DNA of 64,000 nt from the NCBI GenBank assembly GCA_000314955.1, contig BAEM01000032.1, forward strand, positions 62,001-126,000, given 5' to 3'. The notes beneath the pieces were generated by a model, which worked only from the letters and a program-made list of their open reading frames with translations, was not told the origin of the DNA and made no database searches. A program made the position numbers and the translations under genes. The stretch's first letter is position 1; each line of letters begins with the position of its first letter. Shown one piece after another: positions 9,610 to 19,534 of the stretch. This DNA comes from Paraglaciecola chathamensis S18K6 (GTDB lineage: Bacteria > Pseudomonadota > Gammaproteobacteria > Enterobacterales > Alteromonadaceae).

Positions 9610-9840
9610 GTGTTGATTAATGAAATTCAGTTTCAATTTAGCAGCGGTCAGGAGGCGAACCGATTCCTCAACGAGTTAACTCACTGGACGTCGTCTTCCG
9701 GTCAGGTTTCGGTAAAGGCAAAATTAGCCAAAGGCTCTGATACGGTCAGTGTAAAATACCAGTTTGATGGCAAAGGATTTGATTATACATGCTCAGAATT
9801 AGACGATTTAGCGAATCAATATGGTGGGGAAGAAATTTAA
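9610..9840 (+). CDS. Small conserved-looking hypothetical protein
   Basis: A 76-residue acidic protein with no signal peptide or membrane segment; I do not recognise its family. The alternating pattern (INEIQFQF..., VSVKAKLAKG, VSVKYQFDG) suggests a small alpha/beta fold. The frame starts at GTG (9610), followed immediately by TTG. GAGAG lies just upstream and serves as a weak RBS. The coding character is supported by its in-frame length between two non-coding regions and by a convergent terminator after it. Confidence 0.6.
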   Translation: MLINEIQFQFSSGQEANRFLNELTHWTSSSGQVSVKAKLAKGSDTVSVKYQFDGKGFDYTCSELDDLANQYGGEEI

Positions 9841-9890
9841 GCGCAGGGCCTGAATTGACTGCATGAATAAGAAATAATCGAGAAAATAAA

Positions 9891-9915
9891 CACCCAAGCA
9901 TAAAATGCTTGGGTG
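9891..9915 (-). terminator. Rho-independent terminator of the LysR gene
   Basis: Perfect 10-bp stem CACCCAAGCA/TGCTTGGGTG with a 5-base loop. On the minus strand it is followed by a T-rich run (TTTATTTTC), so it mainly serves the LysR gene; it may also stop readthrough from the small plus-strand gene. Confidence 0.85.
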
Positions 9916-9929
9916 ATACTCAATAGCCG

Positions 9930-10847
9930 TTATGCGATTGACACACTAGGATGAAAAGTGGTTACCACCTCTTCAATTTGTTCTCTTAACCACATATGGG
10001 CGTGGTCGTGATCGGCGCTGACATGCCAATACAAAAAATACTCCACAGGTGCTAGTTCAAATGGCAACTCATAAATTGAGCACTCATAGTGTTTAGCCAA
10101 ATGATAGGGAATACAGGCAATCAAGTCTGTTTTAACGATCACAGCAGGTACCGTTAAGAAATGCTGGCCGCGCATTACTACTCGGCGTTTTAAATTCAAT
10201 CTGTCTAACGCAACATCGATTGGGCCTGCGCCCGTGCGGCGCTGAGATATATTAATATGTCCCAGTTGCAAGAACGTATCTAGATTGAGTCCCTGGCTAA
10301 GAGCAGGATGGTTTCGCCGCGCAATAACGACAAATCTATCTTCTGCAATCTTTTGCTTACACAGGTGTGGGTCAACAAACGCTGATGAGGCATCGGCATA
10401 AAAATCTAAACTACCACTGGCCATAGAGGAAACAATATTGCTACGTGATATATCGTAGTTCGTCAGGGTAATATTGGGCGCAATACTCTGTAACCTAGCC
10501 GTTAACCTTGGCATGATACTGGCCTCGAGTAGGTCTCTGGCTGCAAAGTTATAGCTAATTTCAGCCGTAGCCGGATCGAACGTATGACTTTCTTGTACAC
10601 TTTTACGTAGTAGCCCTAGCGCTTCTCTGGCTGGCCCAATAATATTTTGTGCCGCAGGAGTTGGGGTCATACTGTGCCCCGTGCGCACAAATAGCGGGTC
10701 GTTTAGCATTTCTCGTAAGCGTGCGAGTGAGTTACTGACAGCCGGTTGTGTTATGCATAAAACGTCGGCTGCTTTGGTTAGGCTGCCCGCAGTATAAATC
10801 GCATCAAACACGGCAAAAAGATTAAGATCTATTCTATTTAAATTCAT
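9930..10847 (-). CDS. LysR-family transcriptional regulator
   Basis: The 305 residues have an N-terminal winged helix (LTKAADVLCITQPAVSNSLARLRE, about 24-47) and a periplasmic-binding-like effector domain from about residue 90. The start MNLNRIDLNLFAVFDAIY and the DPLFVRTGHSMTPTPAA segment place it in the NodD/LeuO/PnbR-like branch. The target is unknown: the divergent side leads only to non-coding DNA and then the asnS terminator, so it is not clearly paired with a neighbouring operon. Confidence 0.9.
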   Translation of the reverse strand: MNLNRIDLNLFAVFDAIYTAGSLTKAADVLCITQPAVSNSLARLREMLNDPLFVRTGHSMTPTPAAQNIIGPAREALGLLRKSVQESHTFDPATAEISYNFAARDLLEASIMPRLTARLQSIAPNITLTNYDISRSNIVSSMASGSLDFYADASSAFVDPHLCKQKIAEDRFVVIARRNHPALSQGLNLDTFLQLGHINISQRRTGAGPIDVALDRLNLKRRVVMRGQHFLTVPAVIVKTDLIACIPYHLAKHYECSIYELPFELAPVEYFLYWHVSADHDHAHMWLREQIEEVVTTFHPSVSIA

Positions 10848-11040
10848 AGTATTTTCACTTTACGCTCTGATTAGGCTTAGAGTAGCCTAAATAGTCCATC
10901 ATTTGAGGTAATGTTGGATTATACACAACATTCATTGAATTAATAGAATGGATAGGTTTTTTTGAAGCGAAAAAATGTAATAAAGTGCGTTAATTCAAAC
11001 ATATAGCTATAATTAAACTGTGTTTATTACTGATAGGTAT

Positions 11041-11067
11041 AAAAAAGCCACCTGCGTAGGTGGCTTT
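11041..11067 (-). terminator. Rho-independent terminator of asnS
   Basis: Stem AAAGCCACCT/AGGTGGCTTT with a 4-base loop, followed on the minus strand by a T run (TTTTTT counting the stem end), 18 bases after the asnS stop. Confidence 0.9.
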
Positions 11068-11084
11068 GAAAGAAGGGGGAAATG

Positions 11085-12482
11085 TTAGTAGTTTGCATTT
11101 CCTGGTGTACGTGGGAACGCAATAACGTCTCGTACGTTTTGCATGCCAGTCACATAAGCGACCAATCGTTCGAAACCAAGTCCGAAGCCAGAGTGTGGAA
11201 CGGTGCCATAACGGCGAAGGTCACGATACCAGCTGTAATCTTCTTGGTTTAAGCCCATTTCAGCCAAACGACGGTCAAATACATCTAAACGTTCTTCGCG
11301 TTGCGAACCACCAATAATTTCACCTATGCCCGGGGCGAGTACGTCCATAGCGGCAACGGTTTTATTGTCATCATTAATACGCATGTAAAACGCTTTGATG
11401 TCTTTCGGGTAGTTTTGCATGATGATAGGGGCACCTACATGCTCTTCTGCCAAATAACGTTCGTGCTCTGAAGATAGGTCAACACCCCAAGACACTGGGA
11501 ATTCGAATTTCTTGCCGCAGTTTTGCAAAATTTCGATAGCGTCAGTGTAATCCATGCGCACAAAGTCTTGCTCGATAACTTTTTCTAAACGAGAAATTGC
11601 TTCTTTGTTAATTCGCTGAGCAAAAAACGCCATGTCGTCAGCGCGTTCAGCCAATACTGCTTTGAACACGTATTTAAGCAAATCTTCCGATAACTGGGCG
11701 ATATCACTTAAATCAGCGAATGCCACTTCTGGCTCTATCATCCAGAATTCCGCTAAATGGCGACTCGTATTTGAGTTTTCCGCACGAAACGTAGGGCCAA
11801 AGGTGTAAATTTTTGACATTGCTGTGGCATAGGTTTCACCATTCAACTGACCAGAAACCGTTAAAAAGGTTTCTTTTCCGAAAAAGTCTTGGCTGAAATC
11901 TACTTGGCCTTGCTCAGTCGTGGGAACATTCATCATATCCAGTGTGGATACACGGAACATTTCACCAGCACCTTCGGTGTCGCTAGCGGTCAATATCGGC
12001 GTACTCACCCAGCAATATCCGTTTTCATGGAAAAAGCGATGAATCGCCTGAGATAAGCAGTTGCGTACACGAGTTACCGCACCAATAACATTGGTACGCG
12101 GGCGCAGATGCGCGTGCTCACGTAAGTATTCTAAACTGTGGCGCTTGGGGGCCATAGGATAGGTGTCTGGGTTTTCTACCCAACCCACAACTTCAACTTC
12201 ACTGGCTTCAATTTCAAGAGACTGGCCTTGACCCTGAGATTCCTTCAGTACACCTGTGGCGATGATCGAACAACTCGTGGTCAACCGTTGAATGTCGGTA
12301 TAATTATTCAGAGTATTCAGGGCTATGACCTGAATGGGATCAAAGCAACTACCATCGTGTAAGGCAATGAAAGATAAACCAGCTTTTGAGTCACGACGGG
12401 TTCTTACCCAACCTTTTACCGTAACTTGCTGACCTACTGAATATTTACCGGCAAAAATATCTGCCACTGGGGCTTGCGCCAT
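11085..12482 (-). CDS. asnS: Asparaginyl-tRNA synthetase
   Basis: This is a class II synthetase of 465 residues from the internal ATG, close to E. coli AsnRS (466). The N-terminal OB fold (VTKGW-type [11 protein letters not shown]) binds the anticodon. The catalytic core carries motif 2 ([22 protein letters not shown]) and motif 3 (GFGLGFERL near the end). It charges tRNA-Asn with asparagine. The start was chosen at [10 protein letters not shown] because GGAGAG precedes it by 7 bases; a frame extending six codons upstream has no RBS. Confidence 0.97.
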   Translation of the reverse strand: MAQAPVADIFAGKYSVGQQVTVKGWVRTRRDSKAGLSFIALHDGSCFDPIQVIALNTLNNYTDIQRLTTSCSIIATGVLKESQGQGQSLEIEASEVEVVGWVENPDTYPMAPKRHSLEYLREHAHLRPRTNVIGAVTRVRNCLSQAIHRFFHENGYCWVSTPILTASDTEGAGEMFRVSTLDMMNVPTTEQGQVDFSQDFFGKETFLTVSGQLNGETYATAMSKIYTFGPTFRAENSNTSRHLAEFWMIEPEVAFADLSDIAQLSEDLLKYVFKAVLAERADDMAFFAQRINKEAISRLEKVIEQDFVRMDYTDAIEILQNCGKKFEFPVSWGVDLSSEHERYLAEEHVGAPIIMQNYPKDIKAFYMRINDDNKTVAAMDVLAPGIGEIIGGSQREERLDVFDRRLAEMGLNQEDYSWYRDLRRYGTVPHSGFGLGFERLVAYVTGMQNVRDVIAFPRTPGNANY

Positions 12483-12743
12483 GTTTTCTCTCCAAACCAC
12501 TTTGGGTATTTATTTTAAATTTTGGGCTGAGCCAAATTATGTCATTATTTTTAGGGGAAGTGCCACGCTAACGCCGTAAATTACTTTAAATGGGTTAATT
12601 GGGTGTCCTAAATACATTTTTGTGTACAAAAAATACACAAATAATAGCAAGAATATTGTGTTCCTTTCTTGGCTAATCTCACAAGGTGTGTAATCTTACT
12701 CAGGTAACGCTTAGACTCAAGAAAAATCGGAAGCAAGAAGCGA

Positions 12744-13130
12744 ATGGAAAGGAATAAAGCAGATTGGCAGGGCAAAAATCGACGTAAAACGCCTATTGAG
12801 AACGATACGCTATATCGCACTATGGTCGGCGTAAATATTTTCGGTTGGGCGATTTTTATCGCCGCTCTTATCGTCTTTCATTACGCTCGGCCAGAATTTA
12901 TTAGTGGCGTGCAAGATTTTTGGGGCGTAACGGGGCGTCAGCAGTGGTCAGCGTCGTTGAGTACCTATTTAGTCGGGTTATTATGCTGTTGTGTCGCGCT
13001 AAGTGTGTCGGTATTAGTCATGAAACGAAAGCGGACCCGCAGAAAAAATGATCACTTCGGGCTTAATGGTCTGGTTTTGTTGTTGGTGGCGTCTCTCAGC
13101 CTTGCCATTCTCTACTTTGAGTTTAATTAA
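12744..13130 (+). CDS. Small membrane protein of unknown function
   Basis: 128 residues with a charged N-terminus (MERNKADWQGKNRRKTP) and three hydrophobic segments near 30-48, 75-93 and 109-125. A strongly basic loop, KRKRTRRKND, lies between the second and third, which places that loop in the cytoplasm. I do not recognise the family. AGCGAATGGAAAGG shows only a weak AGCGA-type RBS. It precedes a second small membrane gene in the same direction, but with a 188-base gap. Confidence 0.65.
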   Translation: MERNKADWQGKNRRKTPIENDTLYRTMVGVNIFGWAIFIAALIVFHYARPEFISGVQDFWGVTGRQQWSASLSTYLVGLLCCCVALSVSVLVMKRKRTRRKNDHFGLNGLVLLLVASLSLAILYFEFN

Positions 13131-13318
13131 TGTTTATCGAGAAAAATCTAACTGGCGAGTTTTATTTACCGTAATCAAGCTTCGCCTCTTTTTAAGATCA
13201 ATATTCCCTCAAAATGGGTTTGATAGGGCTATCAATGATGGCTATATTGTAGTGGTCTTGCATATGAAAGTGCGTCAAGGACTGGTTACCCTAAAAGGAA
13301 TTTTAAGAGGATCTAATA

Positions 13319-13630
13319 ATGTCTAATAATAAAACACTTATATCACTTCTATTTGCTGTCGCTGTTATTGCTTTAACCATCACCGTTTTTTTGCCACTGG
13401 CAAACATTCCTGAACAAACTGCAAGCACACCTGCGTTTATGGTGGCAATTTTGTTATTTAAAATCGCCGGTGCTATTGCGGCTGGGGTTTTAGCTATGTT
13501 GTTTGTGAGCGATAGGCCGTGGCGCAAATTACGCCACAGCGAAGATATCGTTTTTGCTAAAAAACAAGATTTAAATGCGGCAAAGCAGGAGCCGTTTAAT
13601 CACGCCTATCATGGGCATTCTTCCAAATAG
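13319..13630 (+). CDS. Small two-helix membrane protein of unknown function
   Basis: 103 residues with two hydrophobic helices (about 8-28 and 40-63) and a polar, histidine-containing C-terminal tail (HAYHGHSSK). AAGAGG about 8 bases before the ATG supports the start. The tail probably lies in the cytoplasm. No family is recognised. It converges on the cysteine-synthase-like gene. Confidence 0.65.
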   Translation: MSNNKTLISLLFAVAVIALTITVFLPLANIPEQTASTPAFMVAILLFKIAGAIAAGVLAMLFVSDRPWRKLRHSEDIVFAKKQDLNAAKQEPFNHAYHGHSSK

Positions 13631-13720
13631 TTGGTTGAATGAGAAACAGGTGCCACATTAGCACCCGTTATCGCTTTCTCGTCACAAAGGCGCAAACGCA
13701 TTCGTCATCTTGGGTCGAGA

Positions 13721-14752
13721 TTAGTCTTCTTGGGTAAATAAATCGGTACTGAAATAGCGCTCTGCTGTATCGGCGAGTATCGTTACGACATTTTTACCCG
13801 CGAACTCAGCACGCTGAGCGACTTGAATTGCTGCGTATGCGGCTGCCCCTGATGAAATACCGACAGGTAGGCTTTCCATTCGGGCGAGTTCTCGAGCGTA
13901 GCTAATAGCGTCTTCATTGCTGATCGCAATGACTTCATCTAGTAATTCAACATCCAGCACATCTGGCACGTGACCTGAGCTAAGCCCTTGTATTTTATGC
14001 ACTCCTGCACGTCCTTCACTTAATACTGGGCAAGAAGCAGGCTCAACGGCGATCACTTTAATATTTGGGTTGCGAATTTTGAGCGCCTTAGCAATACCGG
14101 TAATGGTGCCACCTGTACCAACACCAGCGACCAGAACATCTACTTTGCCGTTTGTGTCGCGCCAAATTTCCTGGGCAGTACTATTGAAGTGCATATCTGG
14201 ATTGGCTTGATTAGCGAACTGGTCAAGCATCACCGCGCCTTCTGTACTAGCAACCAATGCTTTTGCTTTATCGATAGCTCCTTTCGTCCCTAGCTCTTTT
14301 GCTGTGGTGATGACGTTCGCGCCATAATGTTTAATCAATTTTTGGCGCTCAATCGACATGTGCTCAGGTATCACTATGGTCAAAGGAATACCTTTCATGG
14401 CGCATATCCACGCACAGGCAACCCCGTTATTACCTGACGTTGCCTCAATAATTTGGGTTTTTTCATTAAACGTCTCGGATAACATCAACGCGTTAATCAT
14501 CGCCAGAGCAGGGCGGTCTTTAATAGAGCCAGCAGGGTTGAAATATTCTACTTTGGCTAATATTTGGGCTTTGGTTTGATGCTTAGCCGATAAGCGGCTC
14601 AAGCGTACCAAGGGTGTATTGCCGATGGTTTGTGTTATGTCATCAAAGATACGTCCTTGGGGAGAAACGTTTGCTAAGTGCATTGCACTTTGTAGGTCAG
14701 TGTTTTTATTTGTGTCGTTGTTCACTGCAATTGAAACGGCTTCAGTAGACAT
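13721..14752 (-). CDS. PLP-dependent cysteine synthase family protein with N-terminal extension
   Basis: A fold-type II PLP enzyme. The PLP lysine is in NPAGSIKDRPA, the substrate loop is EATSGNNGVA (T-S-G-N-N-G rather than the usual T-S-G-N-T-G), the phosphate-binding loop is GTGGTITG, and the C-terminal serine loop is GISSGAAA. It resembles CysK/CysM, which make cysteine from O-acetylserine and sulfide, but carries about 35 extra residues before the usual start (GRIFDDITQTIGNTPLV). The ATG at 14752 has AAAAGG 10 bases upstream; one three codons earlier has it too close. It is divergent from an Lrp regulator that probably controls it. A cystathionine-synthase-like or degradative role is possible. 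Confidence 0.85.
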   Translation of the reverse strand: MSTEAVSIAVNNDTNKNTDLQSAMHLANVSPQGRIFDDITQTIGNTPLVRLSRLSAKHQTKAQILAKVEYFNPAGSIKDRPALAMINALMLSETFNEKTQIIEATSGNNGVACAWICAMKGIPLTIVIPEHMSIERQKLIKHYGANVITTAKELGTKGAIDKAKALVASTEGAVMLDQFANQANPDMHFNSTAQEIWRDTNGKVDVLVAGVGTGGTITGIAKALKIRNPNIKVIAVEPASCPVLSEGRAGVHKIQGLSSGHVPDVLDVELLDEVIAISNEDAISYARELARMESLPVGISSGAAAYAAIQVAQRAEFAGKNVVTILADTAERYFSTDLFTQED

Positions 14753-14893
14753 AATTTCCATACCTTTTAATTATCTTAAATCAGGTAACTACTATGCCAT
14801 GCTACAGATAGAATAAATTTCTAAGTATTGTGCTTAATGCAATAGTTTTGTAAATTATTTCCTAATTTATAGGTAATCATAGAAAATTATTTT

Positions 14894-15346
14894 ATGGATA
14901 GGTTAGATAAAGAAATACTTAGACTTTTACAGGACGATGCAACACTGTCAGTGAACGATATTGCTGAGCGTATTGGGCTAAGTACCACACCGTGCTGGCG
15001 ACGGATCCAAAATTTAGAGAAACAAGGGGTGATCAAAAAGCGCGTCGCCTTATTAGATGCTGAAAAGCTCAACCTTGGTATGACGGTTTTTGTACAGATT
15101 AAAGCGGGCCAGCACGATATTAATTGGTTAAGTCAGTTTGCTGAACATGCAGCTGGCATTGAGCAAATTGTTGAGTTTTATCGTATGAGTGGCGAATATG
15201 ATTACATGCTAAAAGTAGTCGTTGCCGATATGAAAGCCTTTGATATTTTTTATAAAAAATTGGTCGGCGGGATCCAATTATCAGATGTCACCTCTAGTTT
15301 CGCCATGGAGCAAATCAAGTACACCACTGCTCTCGCCATACAATAA
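14894..15346 (+). CDS. Lrp/AsnC-family transcriptional regulator
   Basis: 150 residues: an N-terminal helix-turn-helix (LSVNDIAERIGLSTTPCWRRIQNLEKQGVI, about 18-47) and a C-terminal RAM ligand-binding domain with the SGEYDYMLKVVV signature near 102-113. These proteins form octamers that sense amino acids. It is divergent from the cysteine-synthase-like gene across a 141-bp AT-rich gap, which suggests local control, as with cysteine-responsive Lrp paralogues. There is no clear Shine-Dalgarno before the ATG. Confidence 0.92.
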   Translation: MDRLDKEILRLLQDDATLSVNDIAERIGLSTTPCWRRIQNLEKQGVIKKRVALLDAEKLNLGMTVFVQIKAGQHDINWLSQFAEHAAGIEQIVEFYRMSGEYDYMLKVVVADMKAFDIFYKKLVGGIQLSDVTSSFAMEQIKYTTALAIQ

Positions 15347-15513
15347 GTATTTAAAACCGTGAAAAAAATAGTGTAATGTTGCTGGCGAGCACCTCATATG
15401 CGTGATAATTTATTCCTGAATTTACGCTCTTTTATAGAATATTTATTTTAGAGCGACACGCCAAGTTCAACAATCAATAATAATAGCGCTGTGGCGCATA
15501 AATAAGGTTCTAT

Positions 15514-16887
15514 ATGGAATGGTATTCTATTCTTCCGCCGATCATTGCTATCGTAGTGGTATTTTGGCGCAAAGAAGTTATTTTGGCGCTTATTCTCGCC
15601 ATCTTTTCAGCTGAAGCGCTGTTAGCGTATCGCCGCGGTAGTGAGTTTTTGTTCAACGGTATCATCGGCTCTATTGAGCGCGTCATTGAAATCGCCAGCT
15701 CCGCCGGGAACGCACGCATATTGATCTTCAGTATGCTAATTGGTGCTTTATTAGCATACATTCGTAATTCAGGCGGGGTCACAGCCACGGTTGAAATGCT
15801 CATCAACAAGGGGGTTGCGAAAAGTAAGCGCCAAGTGGGTTTGCTTACCATGTTTACTGGCATTGTGGTTTTTATCGAATCAAATTTAAGCGTATTGGCG
15901 TCGGGTATTTTGTCTCGAGGTTTGTACGATAAGTTTAAAATGAGCCGCGCACGCTTAGCTTATGTAATTGACAGTACCAGTGCGCCAATCTGTATTTTAA
16001 TTCTACTCAATGGTTGGGGAGCTTTTGTTTTAGGGCTGCTGAGTAACTATGAATTGGAAGAATCTGCCGTTTCAATATTGTGGGGCACTATTCCTTTTAA
16101 CTTCTATGCGATCATTGCGCTGCTTATTGTGACCTACACCATAGTCACAGACAAAGTTCACGGGCCTATGCGTGAAGCAGAGCGTGAAATGCAGCAAAAC
16201 AATGATGTTAGTTTACCTATTCCTGCTAGCAAAGCGCGTTTTATGTTGGTTCCGCTTTGCACCATGATATTTGGCATGGTTGGCTTTATGTTTTGGACAG
16301 GCAACGGTGATATCGCAGCGGGCAGCGGCAGTAAATCCGTGCTATATGCAACCGTGTTGGCCTGTATGGTGGCGTACTTTTTATTGATAAGTGCCAAAAA
16401 ATACAGCCACAAAGAATTGGTAGATGAAGGCTTTAAAGGCATGGGGGAAATTCTGCCGCTGGTCACCATCGTATTGTTTTCTTTGACCTTAGGGGGCAGC
16501 TTAAAAGAATTAGGTACGGGAATTTTTGTGGCGAACTTAGTTGGCGATTATTTGCCACTTTCCTTGATTGTTCCTGTGCTGTTTTTAGCCGGGGGGATTA
16601 TGTCGTTCACTACCGGCACCTCCTGGGGCACGTTTGCTATTCTAATTCCTATTGGCGTGCCTCTTATCCAAACCCTAGGTTTACCGCCTTCCCTTGTATT
16701 GGCGGCGATACTCGGTGGCGGGGTGTTTGGCGATCACTGTTCACCCATTTCTGATACCACTGCCGTGTCATCAATAGCATCAGGTTGTGACTTACTGACC
16801 CACGTTCGAACTCAAATGCCGTATGCCCTATTTGGTGGCGCACTGGCGTTTATCGGGTACTTTATTGCCAGTCTGATCATGCTGTAA
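15514..16887 (+). CDS. NhaC-type Na+/H+ antiporter family membrane protein
   Basis: 457 residues with about eleven hydrophobic segments from residue 5 to the end. The central FIESNLSVLASG and the late FTTGTSWGTFAILIPIG and GDHCSPISDTTAVSS motifs are typical of the NhaC/ArsB-related antiporter family. That family moves Na+ out in exchange for H+, or exchanges organic anions. It lies between an Lrp regulator and a gamma-glutamyltransferase, so a link to amino-acid uptake or exchange is possible, but the substrate is not determined by the sequence. Confidence 0.88.
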   Translation: MEWYSILPPIIAIVVVFWRKEVILALILAIFSAEALLAYRRGSEFLFNGIIGSIERVIEIASSAGNARILIFSMLIGALLAYIRNSGGVTATVEMLINKGVAKSKRQVGLLTMFTGIVVFIESNLSVLASGILSRGLYDKFKMSRARLAYVIDSTSAPICILILLNGWGAFVLGLLSNYELEESAVSILWGTIPFNFYAIIALLIVTYTIVTDKVHGPMREAEREMQQNNDVSLPIPASKARFMLVPLCTMIFGMVGFMFWTGNGDIAAGSGSKSVLYATVLACMVAYFLLISAKKYSHKELVDEGFKGMGEILPLVTIVLFSLTLGGSLKELGTGIFVANLVGDYLPLSLIVPVLFLAGGIMSFTTGTSWGTFAILIPIGVPLIQTLGLPPSLVLAAILGGGVFGDHCSPISDTTAVSSIASGCDLLTHVRTQMPYALFGGALAFIGYFIASLIML

Positions 16888-16971
16888 ACGCGTCTTCGCG
16901 ATGGCATCATTTAGCTAGGCAGGCTAAATGATGCAGTCACTGGTTATATGTTTAACATAAAAGGAAGTCTG

Positions 16972-18669
16972 ATGAAGTATTCACTCATAGTTGTACTGTC
17001 ATTTTTTATGCTCAGTGCGTGCAGTGCGCCCGAGCAAGTAGCGCACAAAACATCTCTGGCAACTCAAAACGAAGTGAGCATAGGTCAATCGGCGGTTGCT
17101 ATGCCTGATGCATTTAGCGCAGATGTAGCGCAGCAAATTATGCTAGATGGTGGTAATGCAATTGATGCGGCGATTGCTGCCCAGTTTGTATTAGCTGTGA
17201 CCTTGCCAGAAGCAGGAAATATAGGTGGCGGTGGTTTCATGCTGGTTTATAAAGACCAAAAAGGGGATTTCATCGACTACAGAGAGCAAGCACCTCTTGC
17301 TGCCCATCGCGACATGTATCTTGACGAAGATGGCAACGTAGTACCTTATCAATCCGTTATCGGTATTTTATCATCAGGCGTACCTGGCACAGTAGCAGGT
17401 ATGTGGTTGGCGCATGAAAAATACGGCACATTACCTTGGAAAGACCTCGTTGAGCCAGCGGTAAAGCTAGCTGTTGATGGCTTTGTGATGCCGCAAAAAC
17501 TAGCCGGATTTATAAGTCGTTACAGCAAGCGCCTAAAAGATAAAGGCTTTGATGTAAACTTCGATGATTACTTTGCATCAGCTAAGGCTGGCGAAGTATT
17601 TAAACAACCGGAGTTAGGCGCGACATTGGCGCTTATTAGGGACCAAGGTCGTGATGGTTTCTATAAAGGCAAAACGGCAAAAACCATTGCTGATTTTATG
17701 GCTAAACACAAAGGGCTAATCAATGAGCAAGATTTGGCTGAGTATGAAGCTAAATCTCGTCAGCCCATTAGCGCTAAATGGCGAGACTACGATGTGCTTA
17801 CTTCGCCGCCACCGAGTTCAGGTGGAATTGCGATTATTCAGTGGTTAACCATGTACGATCAGTTAACAAAAGATAAAACCAAGCTTGAGCACAACTCTAC
17901 ACCTTATGTGCATTTATTATCTGAGGTAGGTAAGCGCGTTTTCGCTGATAGGGCAGAGTACTTAGGTGATCCTGATTTCGTGAAAGTGCCGGTGGCAGAG
18001 CTTATCGACCCTGAATATATCGCTAAGCGTAGCGCTGATATCAATATGGGTGAAATTTCAGTCACAGAGGTAATTAAGCCGGGCTTAAAAGAAAGTGAAG
18101 AAACTACCCATTTTTCAATTGTTGATAAATGGGGTAACGCAGTATCAAATACCACCACGATTAATCTTGGATTTGGTAGTGGTGTGGTAGTTGAGGGTGC
18201 TGGTTTTTTGCTTAACGATGAAATGGATGACTTTAGCGCGAAACCAGGGGTAGCAAACGTATTTGGCGCGGTGGGTGGTCAAGCAAACGAGATCCACCCC
18301 AAGAAGCGCATGTTGTCTTCGATGACGCCCACTATTGTATTAAAAGACAATAAGGTCAGTGTGGTGACTGGCTCGCCTGGTGGCACGACTATTATTAGTT
18401 CAGTGTACACCTCAATTTTAAATGCACTTGAGTTTGGTATGAGCGCCCAAGAAACAGTCGATGCGCCACGTTTTCATCATCAGTTGCTACCAAAAGACGT
18501 TATTCGATATCACGATGGGTTAACGCCAGAAACAGTGACAGCACTAGAAGAAATGGGCTACACGATGGATAACAATCGTTTCGGTGATTTGCACACTATT
18601 ATTGCCAATGACGGTAAGTTAGATGCTGGCTCTGAATCTCATGGTCGCGGGAAATCAATCGTATTTTAA
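16972..18669 (+). CDS. ggt: Gamma-glutamyltransferase, lipoprotein form
   Basis: A two-subunit Ntn-hydrolase precursor of 565 residues. The N-terminus has a lipobox, LSAC (Cys17), so it is probably anchored to the outer membrane facing the periplasm, whereas E. coli GGT is soluble. Signatures are GGNIGGGGF-type EAGNIGGGGFML and the autoprocessing threonine at the start of TTHFSIVDKWGNAVS (about 378), with GSPGGTTI for the oxyanion region. It cleaves glutathione and transfers the glutamyl group. AGGA lies 7 bases before the chosen ATG; an upstream in-frame ATG at 16948 would hide the lipobox. A strong terminator follows. Confidence 0.93.
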   Translation: MKYSLIVVLSFFMLSACSAPEQVAHKTSLATQNEVSIGQSAVAMPDAFSADVAQQIMLDGGNAIDAAIAAQFVLAVTLPEAGNIGGGGFMLVYKDQKGDFIDYREQAPLAAHRDMYLDEDGNVVPYQSVIGILSSGVPGTVAGMWLAHEKYGTLPWKDLVEPAVKLAVDGFVMPQKLAGFISRYSKRLKDKGFDVNFDDYFASAKAGEVFKQPELGATLALIRDQGRDGFYKGKTAKTIADFMAKHKGLINEQDLAEYEAKSRQPISAKWRDYDVLTSPPPSSGGIAIIQWLTMYDQLTKDKTKLEHNSTPYVHLLSEVGKRVFADRAEYLGDPDFVKVPVAELIDPEYIAKRSADINMGEISVTEVIKPGLKESEETTHFSIVDKWGNAVSNTTTINLGFGSGVVVEGAGFLLNDEMDDFSAKPGVANVFGAVGGQANEIHPKKRMLSSMTPTIVLKDNKVSVVTGSPGGTTIISSVYTSILNALEFGMSAQETVDAPRFHHQLLPKDVIRYHDGLTPETVTALEEMGYTMDNNRFGDLHTIIANDGKLDAGSESHGRGKSIVF

Positions 18670-18696
18670 CGCCCTGGTCGCACTGGCCTGAATGAG

Positions 18697-18729
18697 AAAA
18701 AACGGTTGCCAATAGGCAACCGTTTTTTT
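18697..18729 (+). terminator. Bidirectional terminator between ggt and the minus-strand gene
   Basis: Stem AACGGTTGCC/GGCAACCGTT with loop AATA. T-runs flank it on both strands, so it serves the two convergent genes. Confidence 0.92.
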
Positions 18730-18751
18730 ATCTGAATCAATCAATAAAAAA

Positions 18752-19534
18752 TTAGTGGTGATGACCGCCAGCCAGTGCATTGCCTTTATCATCGTAAAAG
18801 CCAGAGGCCCCTTTTTCAATAAAGCCTAAAGTGACCATTTTTGTGAGAAAAGGATCGCTGTGATCGTCACCAATATCGGCAAAATCTGTGGTCTGGTATT
18901 GTGAACGTTGCTCAAAAAAACGATCAACTTCTTTGGCGTCGTGATTAACCTGAGTCAAGGTCCACATTTCTTTTTTGTTGTCTTGTTGCCAACTGTATTC
19001 AAGCAACAATGATTGCTCTACTGCCCACTGCACGCTAATTTTAGTATGGCCAATGGTTTTACTGTAGTGATGTGTTAGCTCGCAACCCGTGCCTGTTTCT
19101 TTTACTAAATCAAGTTGTGAAAGCAGTGCTTGTGAGATCAGGTTGTTACGGTAATCCCAGTCTGTTTCGGTTTTTCCATGAACCTTTTCCCCGGGTTGAT
19201 ATTCGATTGCGCGCTTAGCACTGTCGAAGAATCGCGTGGGTTTGACTTGTTGATTAGGAGACAGGTACCAACTTTCAGTGATCTGAGTTTGTGGGTAGTG
19301 GTGCGCTACGGTTTTTCCGTTTCGGTATAAAACTAATTCGCTATTACGGCTCTGAACACCATTGCTTGACTCAAGGATATAGGATGCACTGAGTTTTGAA
19401 GGCGTTGTTGCACATTGGGCATTCGCTTGGGGCGCCGCAAATGTGGGCGGCGTGACGATTGAGATCGCTGTGACTGCTGAGAGCGCTAAACCCGTTGTTA
19501 GCAATGTACGAATATTAATAAGCGTCTTTTTCAT
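18752..19534 (-). CDS. Secreted protein of unknown function beside alkaline phosphatases
   Basis: 260 residues with a Sec signal peptide ending near TFAAPQANA, then a mainly beta-rich polar domain. Two cysteines (CATTP and GTGCELTHHY) could form a disulfide. The C-terminus ends in GNALAGGHHH, a possible metal-binding tail. AGGAGT lies 7 bases before the ATG. It follows the two alkaline phosphatase genes in the same direction, with a 250-base gap. I do not recognise the family; periplasmic location is the only supported property. Confidence 0.75.
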   Translation of the reverse strand: MKKTLINIRTLLTTGLALSAVTAISIVTPPTFAAPQANAQCATTPSKLSASYILESSNGVQSRNSELVLYRNGKTVAHHYPQTQITESWYLSPNQQVKPTRFFDSAKRAIEYQPGEKVHGKTETDWDYRNNLISQALLSQLDLVKETGTGCELTHHYSKTIGHTKISVQWAVEQSLLLEYSWQQDNKKEMWTLTQVNHDAKEVDRFFEQRSQYQTTDFADIGDDHSDPFLTKMVTLGFIEKGASGFYDDKGNALAGGHHH

